Source: Desulfobacterales bacterium (GTDB lineage: Bacteria; Desulfobacterota; Desulfobacteria; Desulfobacterales; C00003106). Taken from it: DNA of 5,180 bases. Each line of letters starts with the position of its first letter. The stretch's first letter is position 1. Positions 1 to 5,140 of this stretch are shown here, piece by piece. The stretch covers positions 1-5,180 of the forward strand of contig DAOVGD010000132.1 of assembly GCA_030672555.1 (NCBI GenBank). Direction: 5' to 3'. The notes beneath the pieces were generated by a model. That model searched no databases. It saw only the letters and a program-made list of their open reading frames with translations, and was not told the DNA's origin. The position numbers were made by a program, and so were the translations under genes.

Positions 1-1012
1 GATTGTGATATCAAAAAGCTATACTACCGCGGAGACCATGGCCAATGAAGCACAGGCAAGGTCATACATGCGGGGAAAGGGCTTAGATCCGTCAAAACAC
101 TTCGTGGCCGTAACAGCAAAAGGGAGCCCTGGCGATGATCCTTCAGCGCCTGTTATACGTGCCTTTCACATGTTCGATTTTTTTGGGGGGAGGTACAGCG
201 TCTCTTCCGCGGTGGGAGGATTGCCCTTAAGCCTCTATCTGGGCTATGAGCGATTTGAGACATTTCTAAAGGGAGCGGAAGAGGTCGATATCCACACCCG
301 GACTGCTTCTATACGAGAAAATGTTCCCCTTGTCGCAGCTTTGATCGCGGTATGGAACAACAATTTTCTCGGTTATCCGGCCCAGGGGGTCATCCCGTAT
401 GCCGAACCATTGCATAAACTGGCACCTCACATTCAGCAGCTTAATATGGAAAGCAATGGAAAATATGTTTCAGCAGATGGGGAAATAATGGACGTTGCCA
501 CCGGCCCGATCATATTCGGGGAGCCGGGCACCAACGCACAGCACTCCTTTTTTCAGTTAGCGCATCAGGGACGACCCTTTCCGATCGATTTTATCGGAGC
601 GGTCAACCCGCAGTATGCCGAATACCGGTCCAAATCAAGGGGTGTTACAAATTACCAGGAATTATGGGCGAACCTGATTGCTCAGCCGATGGCCCTGGCA
701 GTAGGTAAAGAAGATACGAATCCGGCAAAGTTCTTCCCCGGAAACAGACCCTCTTCCACAATCCTGGTAAATGCGCTTGAACCGGCAGACATCGGACGAC
801 TTCTTGCCTTTTACGAGGCCCGGACCGTTTACGAGGCATTCATCTGGGGGATCAACCCATTCGACCAATTCGGAGTAGAACTGGGCAAAATCCTTGCATC
901 ACAGGCCAGGAAAGAGATGGCAGCAAAAAATGAGAACCCGGGTCACTCCTTTGAAAGCGTTGATCCGATTACCCGACATTATCTCGAGGTAATGTTTAAA
1001 GGGAAAAGTTAG
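1..1012 (+). CDS. pgi: Glucose-6-phosphate isomerase, C-terminal part (cut by window start)
   Basis: Cytosolic enzyme that interconverts glucose 6-phosphate and fructose 6-phosphate in glycolysis and gluconeogenesis. The reading frame is open from base 2. The GTG at base 5 is an internal valine codon, not the start, because the frame opens directly in the sugar-phosphate loop (SKSYTTAET, residues 3-11 counted from that GTG). Further landmarks are the GGRYS family signature (61-65), the catalytic base Glu149 in MESNGK, His180 in GEPGTNAQH, and Lys295 at the end of the second signature FDQFGVELGK (286-295). By my alignment these match Glu355, His386 and Lys514 of the 549-residue E. coli enzyme, so about 200 N-terminal residues lie outside the window. 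The His-to-Lys spacing is 115 residues against 128 in E. coli, so a surface loop is shorter. The gene stops with TAG at 1010-1012, overlapping the convergent gene. I see nothing suggesting inactivation. Confidence 0.96.
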   Translation, partial: IVISKSYTTAETMANEAQARSYMRGKGLDPSKHFVAVTAKGSPGDDPSAPVIRAFHMFDFFGGRYSVSSAVGGLPLSLYLGYERFETFLKGAEEVDIHTRTASIRENVPLVAALIAVWNNNFLGYPAQGVIPYAEPLHKLAPHIQQLNMESNGKYVSADGEIMDVATGPIIFGEPGTNAQHSFFQLAHQGRPFPIDFIGAVNPQYAEYRSKSRGVTNYQELWANLIAQPMALAVGKEDTNPAKFFPGNRPSSTILVNALEPADIGRLLAFYEARTVYEAFIWGINPFDQFGVELGKILASQARKEMAAKNENPGHSFESVDPITRHYLEVMFKGKS

Positions 1013-1308
1013 CCCAATCTCCTCATGACGGATGCCAGCTTTTCGCGGGCGGTCACTTTTTTATCACGGCGGTCATCAATTGAGACTGTAGTGACAACTC
1101 GTTGGACTCCCTTTTCAAATGGAACGGCGTGCATCTTTTTGACCAGGTTTAAGATCTCGTCAATCTCCCCGTCAATGACTGTTCCCATGGCGTCCACCTC
1201 AAAGCTCGCGCCTGCCTCTTTTAATACCCTGACGCAGTCGGCGATGTAGTCCCCCACGCTCGGTGTTGATGTACCTAATGGAATAATATTGACCGTTGCA
1301 ATAGGCAT
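1009..1308 (-). CDS. MTH1187-family thiamine-binding protein (DUF77)
   Basis: A 99-residue protein of the MTH1187/YkoF-like thiamine-binding family (Pfam Thiamine_BP, formerly DUF77). Members are small ferredoxin-like-fold proteins that form tetramers and are thought to bind thiamine or a related ligand in the cytoplasm. Family hallmarks are visible: the N-terminal strand ending in IIPLGT (8-13), then SVGDYI (17-22), the central MGTVIDGEIDEIL (41-53), and the C-terminal strand RVVTTVSIDDRRDKK (70-84). Length is normal for the family. The ATG at 1306-1308 is preceded by an excellent Shine-Dalgarno, AAGGAGG (complement of 1314-1320), 5 bases upstream, which fixes the start. Its TAA (1009-1011) interleaves with the TAG of pgi. 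It lies downstream of the CDF-NifX gene on the same strand, 118 bp away, so it may be the last gene of that unit or have its own promoter. Family assignment is firm; the physiological ligand here is unknown. Confidence 0.92.
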   Translation of the reverse strand: MPIATVNIIPLGTSTPSVGDYIADCVRVLKEAGASFEVDAMGTVIDGEIDEILNLVKKMHAVPFEKGVQRVVTTVSIDDRRDKKVTAREKLASVMRRLG

Positions 1309-1352
1309 TTTTCCCTCCTTCCAAAAATTGGTTATTCCTTTACGGGCTGTTG

Positions 1353-1395
1353 TCCAAACAAAAATTTCGGTTCTTTCCTATTTTTGTTGGAACCG
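1353..1395. repeat. AT-rich imperfect inverted repeats between two leftward genes
   Basis: Bases 1353-1365 (TCCAAACAAAAAT) pair with 1380-1391 (ATTTTTGTTGGA) with one bulged A and a loop of about 14 bases. A second, mutually exclusive dyad is CGGTTC at 1368-1373 with GAACCG at 1390-1395. Both lie in the 118-bp gap after the CDF-NifX stop codon. The stems are mostly A-T and no clear T-tract follows on the minus strand, so this is a weak attenuator or mRNA-end candidate rather than a convincing intrinsic terminator. Confidence 0.3.
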
Positions 1396-1426
1396 TCATC
1401 GAAATAAAATCGGCTCGACTCTTCTT

Positions 1427-2680
1427 CTAATTCCGAAAGAAGTCAATCACTTCATTCAACTGGTTAGCCGCAGATACTTGTAACTCCACCCCGGCATTAG
1501 CGAAAACGTATGAGGGGCCTTTTTTCTGTAAGTCTTCTTTTGCCACCACCACATCTACTTTCTGCTCAATCAGCCACTCGGCCACGCGAATTCCCTTGGC
1601 CTTAGGGACCTTGGTGTGCGGATTGGTTACCACCTCTTGCCGTTCAATGTTTCCGTCAGCCACACGCATTAGCACTACAGCAAAGTAGGGCGCCTCGCCA
1701 AAATGGGCGCTGACATGCCCCATAGTATCTGCGAGAGGAACCGCGATACGCATATGCTCGCGTACCTGGGGCTCATAGTGAATCACCACCCGCTCTACCA
1801 GAGGCATCTGTTTTCTAATGTCCGCTTCGATATGTTGACTGATTGCATGGGCTTTTTTCAGATTGCCAGTACGCAAAACCACCTCTGTTTCCAGGAAGCG
1901 ATAACGGCCAGCGTTGCGGCCTGCTAACCGCCGAACTTCTATTACCATTGGCTGTGACTCGATAATCTTCCGCACCTGATTAAGCGTATCAGGGTCAAGG
2001 GAGGCATCGAGGAGCACCCTCATGCCGTCAGAAAGGAGCTCCCATCCAGCTTGACCGATAAAGACAAGAACCAGCCCGGCCGCGATGTGATCTATGGTTA
2101 TTCCAAAAAAATCTATATCCAATCCAAAATAGTGAAACCCCACTGCCAACACCACCACCATGGAAGAGAGCACATCAACCTGACGATGACGACCTTCAGC
2201 GATCAGGGTGGGGGATTCAGTTCGTTTGCCTACGGCTATCGCATACTGCCCAAACAAAAACGTGATCAATATTCCCGCTAATAACCAGCCGATGAGCCCT
2301 AACGTAATAGTTGGCGATTCTGCACCTGGGGAGAGGATGTTGCGGACGATTTCAAATCCTGCAAAAAAGATGAACATCGCCATAATCACAGAAATTACAT
2401 TTTCAATCTTGTACAATCCGTAGGGGAAACTGGGAGTTTTTCGGGTCGATAATTTCAGGCCGCCTAATATGGTGAGAGAAGCGACAGAATCAGTAGCAGA
2501 ATCGATTGCGCTGGCAGCGACGGCCAAGCTGCCCGAAAAGTATGCGAGTACGCCTTTAATTCCTGTGAGCACAAAGTTAATGAGAAAGGCATAAAGGGCC
2601 ACACGCTCGATCTGCCTGGCTTCTTTGGTAGCATTTCTAGGGATTTTGTCCCTGTCGGCATCTATTGCTGAGTTATCCAA
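1427..2680 (-). CDS. Cation diffusion facilitator transporter fused to a NifX/NafY-like cofactor-binding domain
   Basis: Inner-membrane divalent-metal/proton antiporter of the CDF family with an extra C-terminal domain. Six membrane segments are visible at roughly residues 27-48, 53-76, 92-116, 126-150, 168-186 and 195-216. The metal site has the DxxxD/HxxxD pattern: Asp60 and Asp64 in segment 2, His165 and Asp169 in segment 5. This is the layout of FieF-type Fe/Zn exporters; the actual metal is not determined by this. Residues about 225-303 form the usual cytosolic CDF domain. From Met310 (MRIAVPLADT, then GHVSAHFGEAPYF at 321-333) to the end runs a complete Nitro_FeMo-Co domain, the NifX/NifB-C-terminal/NafY type that binds Fe-S or FeMo-cofactor precursors in proteins of known function. 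CDF proteins normally stop near 300 residues, so the 417-residue length reflects a true fusion. Translation starts at TTG (2678-2680): an in-frame TGA lies three codons upstream, and AAAGGG sits 11 bases before the TTG. Stop is TAG. It follows the small ORF by 16 bp. Confidence 0.93.
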   Translation of the reverse strand: MDNSAIDADRDKIPRNATKEARQIERVALYAFLINFVLTGIKGVLAYFSGSLAVAASAIDSATDSVASLTILGGLKLSTRKTPSFPYGLYKIENVISVIMAMFIFFAGFEIVRNILSPGAESPTITLGLIGWLLAGILITFLFGQYAIAVGKRTESPTLIAEGRHRQVDVLSSMVVVLAVGFHYFGLDIDFFGITIDHIAAGLVLVFIGQAGWELLSDGMRVLLDASLDPDTLNQVRKIIESQPMVIEVRRLAGRNAGRYRFLETEVVLRTGNLKKAHAISQHIEADIRKQMPLVERVVIHYEPQVREHMRIAVPLADTMGHVSAHFGEAPYFAVVLMRVADGNIERQEVVTNPHTKVPKAKGIRVAEWLIEQKVDVVVAKEDLQKKGPSYVFANAGVELQVSAANQLNEVIDFFRN

Positions 2681-2696
2681 AGATGTTCACACCCTT

Positions 2697-2843
2697 TTAC
2701 AAAAATTCGATAGAGAAGAGGAAAACCAGACTGCCCACAGTACACCCGATGTGGCGTGCGATCACCGGGCATTTTGCCTTGAGCACAAAGAAGATGTCTT
2801 TCTCCGAACCGTTATCTAAATACACCTTCAGTGATAGAGTCAA
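2697..2843 (-). CDS. Probable 48-residue small protein, unknown function
   Basis: A small frame starting at TTG (2841-2843) and ending at TAA (2697-2699). It begins MTLSLKVYLDNGSEKD and ends SLVFLFSIEFL, with Cys25 and Cys34 around a basic stretch (KCPVIARHIGC, 24-34) and a hydrophobic C-terminal segment (about 32-48) that could be a short membrane anchor. Support comes from position: AAGGAG lies 9 bases upstream of the TTG, inside the last codons of the methyltransferase gene; only 3 bases separate that gene's stop from this start; and 16 bases separate this stop from the CDF start, whose ribosome-binding site begins in this stop codon. Codons such as ATC, GTG, CTC and AAG dominate, as expected of coding sequence. 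I recognise no family. It could be a real leader or partner protein, a remnant of a larger gene, or chance. An in-frame TAA just upstream (the methyltransferase stop region, read in another frame) prevents a longer version. Confidence 0.4.
   Translation of the reverse strand: MTLSLKVYLDNGSEKDIFFVLKAKCPVIARHIGCTVGSLVFLFSIEFL
2838..2843 (-). promoter_or_regulatory. Weak candidate -35 box (TTGACT) ahead of the CDF gene
   Basis: TTGACT on the minus strand could be a -35 element for a promoter internal to the leftward block, but the possible -10 hexamers 15-19 bases downstream (TATTTA, TTTAGA, TAGATA) match the consensus at only three positions each. The same bases form the start of the probable small ORF, which explains them equally well. 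Listed so that the region is documented, not as a confident call. Confidence 0.15.
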
Positions 2844-2846
2844 GGA

Positions 2847-3755
2847 TTATATCTCCTTCTTTTCTGTGCATAAGAATACCGAAAAATTTTGAGTGACGGG
2901 CGCAGTTGTTTTTAAGAACAGAAGACATGCCCAGCCTTTTTCACATTCTTCCCAATTATACTCGAAGTACTTTTCTGTGTATATATCAATGAGCTCTGAA
3001 ACTTCATCTGTCTTCACTCCCGAAAGTACAACGGCGCCTCCCTCCTTGGTGATCTTTGCTATGGCGGGGTATATTTTTTTCAATGTCGGGCATCTCAGAT
3101 TCGCAGTTATCAATGTAAATTTTTGATTGAGACTTTCTAAAGAGCTGTCGCAGATTTTGATCTTATCTTCAAGTCCATTAATCTTGATATTTGCTTTGGC
3201 CTCATGTCTTGCGCAGGGATCTATGTCTAATCCTATCCCTTTGTCAATTCCCAGCCGTACAGATGTTATTGCGAGGACCCCTGATCCTGTTCCTATATCG
3301 AGAGTGGAAGTTTCTTTGTCTCCCTCCAAAAGGCTGCTCTTTCTTACTGCGTGTTCGATTCCTTTTATTGCAATTCGCGTTGTAGGATGCTGGCCGGTGC
3401 CAAATGATGCTCCATGAGCTATTTCAACCACAACATCATCGGCCTTGGCGCCAAAAGAGATAGTTGGTGGTTTTAAGATAACATATTTTGATATGCGAAC
3501 CGCCTTATTAAAAGATTTTTCTATAAATGTGCGACCATAATGGTATGTGTATATCAGCGCGCCTTCTGTCACCAGATCCTTTATAACTGATTTTATTTCT
3601 TTCCTTTTTACAGAAAATTTTTGGGATATAGTCCTTTCTAATTGGCCGGGCGTAATTTTCTCCCGTCTATTTTCTATGAGCCCAAGCAATTCTCTTTTCA
3701 ATTGTTTTGATGATAAAAAAGGGTCTGGCACAACTCCCTTGCCTTGTTCAAACAT
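2847..3755 (-). CDS. PrmA-like SAM-dependent methyltransferase with winged-helix-like N-terminus
   Basis: A 302-residue class I methyltransferase of the ribosomal protein L11 methyltransferase (PrmA) family. The C-terminal two thirds carry ASFGTGQHPTT (116-126), SAM-binding motif I LDIGTGSGVLAI (152-163), the acidic motif II loop GLDIDP (175-180), and LSGVKTDE (244-251), all in the PrmA order. Motif IV reads TANL (217-220) where L11 methyltransferases usually have N-[IL]-[IL]-A, so the substrate may differ. Residues about 18-92 do not resemble the PrmA substrate-recognition domain. They are rich in Lys/Arg/Glu and look like a winged helix (ELLGLIENRREKITPGQL, then KEIKSVIKDLVTEGALIY). The ATG (3753-3755) has GAGG 7 bases upstream, and an in-frame TGA four codons earlier rules out extension. 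The gene is visibly more AT-rich than its neighbours. Role uncertain: protein methylation is the family default, and I would not name it prmA. A promoter lies upstream at 3826-3855. Confidence 0.88.
   Translation of the reverse strand: MFEQGKGVVPDPFLSSKQLKRELLGLIENRREKITPGQLERTISQKFSVKRKEIKSVIKDLVTEGALIYTYHYGRTFIEKSFNKAVRISKYVILKPPTISFGAKADDVVVEIAHGASFGTGQHPTTRIAIKGIEHAVRKSSLLEGDKETSTLDIGTGSGVLAITSVRLGIDKGIGLDIDPCARHEAKANIKINGLEDKIKICDSSLESLNQKFTLITANLRCPTLKKIYPAIAKITKEGGAVVLSGVKTDEVSELIDIYTEKYFEYNWEECEKGWACLLFLKTTAPVTQNFSVFLCTEKKEI
2853..2858 (-). promoter_or_regulatory. Shine-Dalgarno AAGGAG for the small ORF
   Basis: AAGGAG on the minus strand, within the terminal EKKEI codons of the methyltransferase gene, 9 bases before the TTG of the small ORF. 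It decides the start of that ORF and implies translational coupling. Because Lys-Lys-Glu codons can produce AAGGAG by chance, it supports the small ORF but does not prove it. Confidence 0.45.
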
Positions 3756-3795
3756 GGCAAATCCTCAAGTCTTTCTCTATTGATCATTGATACCA

Positions 3796-3805
3796 TGAGC
3801 GCTCA
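3796..3805. promoter_or_regulatory. 10-bp perfect palindrome in the leader of the methyltransferase gene
   Basis: TGAGCGCTCA is a perfect 10-bp palindrome lying roughly 14-23 bases downstream of the transcription start predicted from the 3826-3855 promoter, and about 40 bases upstream of the start codon. The position suits a repressor operator. The size is small enough that chance occurrence cannot be excluded. Confidence 0.3.
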
Positions 3806-3825
3806 GATCGATGCAATTCACTTTT

Positions 3826-3855
3826 ATAATACTCGATTTTCAGTCCTCCTGGCAA
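3826..3855 (-). promoter_or_regulatory. Sigma70-type promoter for the methyltransferase-CDF unit
   Basis: On the minus strand TTGCCA (complement of 3850-3855) is followed after 18 bases by TATTAT (complement of 3826-3831), matching the -35 and -10 consensus at four and five of six positions. Transcription would begin near 3819 and give a leader of about 60 bases before the ATG at 3755. No other promoter-like pair of this quality was seen in the leftward strand of the window, and the gene downstream is in the right orientation. Confidence 0.5.
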
Positions 3856-3884
3856 GACATAGTAACGTTGTGTGATAAAATCGA
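3833..3884. repeat. 8-bp inverted repeat flanking the -35 box
   Basis: TCGATTTT (3833-3840) and its exact complement AAAATCGA (3877-3884) flank the -35 element at 3850-3855, with 36 bases between the arms. The centre-to-centre distance of 44 bp is about four helical turns, so dimeric regulator binding on one DNA face is possible. The arms are AT-rich and short. The rest of the 218-bp gap 3756-3973 shows no gene or terminator that I can support. Confidence 0.25.
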
Positions 3885-3973
3885 AAGAAAAGTGGGAGGA
3901 AAGCTACTCTACCAATATAAAACCTGTTAAATAGGAATAGCTGTTTAAGAAGCAACCAATTTCCTTAACCATC

Positions 3974-4822
3974 TCAGGGGGTAAGATTTGGTTCAGATGA
4001 TGCCTTCTTTTGTTTTTCAAAATAGTAATTAATCGCTTCTCGTATCGTTTGGATGGCTAATTTGGCACAGTGCTGTCCTTCGTTAGGCAGGCCGTTCAGC
4101 GAACGGATGATATCTTCGTGCGTCAAATCATACGCTTCATCCAATGTTTTGCCTTCGGCCAGTTCAGCGCCTACGGAAGCGCACGCAGCGCTGTTGGGGC
4201 ACCCATTGGTGAGATAGCGCGCCTGTTCGATTCGCTTGTTTCTTATCTTGAAATATATCTCAATGGTATCACCACATGGTCCTGTAACCTTGGCAAAGGT
4301 ATCGGCATCCGGAATGGCGCCCCGATTTTTTGGTCTGAGCCACCGTTCAATAACCTCAGTAGCAATGGCCTCGTGCTCACCATGTTCCTTGCGGTGCTGA
4401 AAAAAGGCTTCCACAAAGTGCAAAACTTTTGGTGCATCTTCCTTGGGAGCGTTTAGCTTTTTCGCATCTTGCAGGATATCGGCAACTGTTTTTCCCTCCT
4501 TTAAGGCGGCAATAGTTAACAGGAGTGCGAGAGGTCTGATCCCCTTTGGTCCATGAATGTAAACGGGATACTTCTCCTCATCAAAAATGGTCTGATAAAA
4601 CATACTCAATTTGTCTTCCGACAATCCGTCGCCCTTAACGGGCAGATGAATATAGCGAATCCCCATACTCCGGGGGAGCCGTGGCTCGTCGGGGTTACTA
4701 ATCTCTTCCCCGGTTCTCAAATCAACGACCGTCTTAATGCCTTTCTGAGCCAGTTCTTTGATGCCGGCATCATCGGGGATACCGCCAACAAATATATTTT
4801 TATTAAATTCAATAAAAAACAT
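3974..4822 (-). CDS. Pseudophosphatase (DUF442-like) fused to IscU/NifU-N Fe-S cluster scaffold
   Basis: A two-domain cytosolic protein of 282 residues. Residues 1-125 resemble the DUF442 / beta-lactamase-hydrolase-like branch of dual-specificity phosphatases (FVGGIPDD at 11-18, TVVDLRTGEE at 31-40, PVYIHGPKGIRP at 86-97). The P-loop that should read H-C-x-x-G-x-R has Gly91 (codon GGA at 4550-4552) in place of the nucleophilic cysteine, while His90, Gly94 and Arg96 remain, so it should not catalyse phosphate transfer. Residues about 155-272 are an IscU-type scaffold with all three ligand cysteines and the adjacent aspartate: Cys183 and Asp185 (GPCGD), Cys208 (NGCPNS) and Cys252 (QHCAKL), plus an extra Cys214. 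Such scaffolds assemble 2Fe-2S or 4Fe-4S clusters for transfer. The ATG has GAGG 7 bases upstream and an in-frame TAA two codons before it. It follows the FmdB gene by 47 bp, probably co-transcribed. No cysteine desulfurase is in view. Confidence 0.9.
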   Translation of the reverse strand: MFFIEFNKNIFVGGIPDDAGIKELAQKGIKTVVDLRTGEEISNPDEPRLPRSMGIRYIHLPVKGDGLSEDKLSMFYQTIFDEEKYPVYIHGPKGIRPLALLLTIAALKEGKTVADILQDAKKLNAPKEDAPKVLHFVEAFFQHRKEHGEHEAIATEVIERWLRPKNRGAIPDADTFAKVTGPCGDTIEIYFKIRNKRIEQARYLTNGCPNSAACASVGAELAEGKTLDEAYDLTHEDIIRSLNGLPNEGQHCAKLAIQTIREAINYYFEKQKKASSEPNLTP

Positions 4823-4869
4823 ATGTTAGCCTCTGGTTTGCCGATAGCCCAATCATAGGAGTGGTCCTG

Positions 4870-5124
4870 TCATTTCCCGCAACACCGCTTTGGATTGTCG
4901 CAGGGTGAGGAAAGGCCACAACATGTCCCTCCTCCATGGTCTTCCGGCCTGTACGCGCCACCTCCCTGGCTGGTCCCTTTCATAACATAGCCAACAGCAG
5001 AACTCATGATCTTTTCTACCGGGTTATCACATTTTGGACATGTGGCAACCGCCGCTTCATGCACGGACTGCAATCTCTCAAATGTATGGCCACAGCTTAC
5101 GCATCGATACTCATAAATCGGCAT
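4870..5124 (-). CDS. FmdB-type small zinc ribbon protein with cysteine-rich tail
   Basis: An 84-residue protein of the FmdB / CxxC_CxxC_SSSS regulatory-protein family. It begins with the family's near-invariant MPIYEYRC and has a four-cysteine zinc knuckle, Cys8/Cys11 and Cys29/Cys32 (CVSC, CPKC). The family is named after a putative regulator in methylotroph formamidase operons; its biochemical role is not settled. The glycine-rich linker after residue 50 leads into a tail with a symmetric CC-x5-C-x5-CC pattern (Cys68, 69, 75, 81, 82), which could bind metal. The frame is open up to a GTG at 5172 and has another ATG at 5151, but the family N-terminus and the AAGGGGGG element 8 bases before the ATG at 5122-5124 support the short form. 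Stop is TGA at 4870-4872. It is the first gene of the probable two-gene unit with the Fe-S scaffold fusion. Confidence 0.93.
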   Translation of the reverse strand: MPIYEYRCVSCGHTFERLQSVHEAAVATCPKCDNPVEKIMSSAVGYVMKGTSQGGGAYRPEDHGGGTCCGLSSPCDNPKRCCGK

Positions 5125-5132
5125 AAAACAAT

Positions 5133-5140
5133 CCCCCCTT
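5133..5140 (-). promoter_or_regulatory. Ribosome-binding site deciding the FmdB start
   Basis: AAGGGGGG on the minus strand, 8 bases upstream of the ATG at 5122-5124. It selects this start over the in-frame ATG at 5151 and GTG at 5172, in agreement with the MPIYEYRC family N-terminus. The remaining bases to the window end show no convincing promoter. Confidence 0.6.

Noticed and set aside
5..7. GTG as the start codon of the rightward gene
   Set aside because: The encoded protein begins in the middle of the Pgi phosphate-binding region, and the frame is open to the window edge; the true start lies outside.
1266..1308. TPP (THI-box) riboswitch near the thiamine-binding gene
   Set aside because: Neither the 118-bp leader nor the adjacent sequence shows the conserved THI-box core that I would expect; the leader is AT-rich and carries only weak dyads.
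1751..1753. Internal ATG (Met310) as an independent start for the NifX-like domain
   Set aside because: No good Shine-Dalgarno precedes it and the frame is continuous with the CDF part; more likely a relic of the fusion.
3825..3830. Perfect TATAAT on the plus strand as a rightward promoter
   Set aside because: No -35-like hexamer at 16-19 bp upstream and no rightward gene downstream; it coincides with the leftward -10 region because the sequence is nearly symmetric.
4070..4456. 128-codon plus-strand open frame
   Set aside because: It lies wholly antisense to the Fe-S scaffold gene, has no family resemblance and no ribosome-binding site; a shadow of the real gene.
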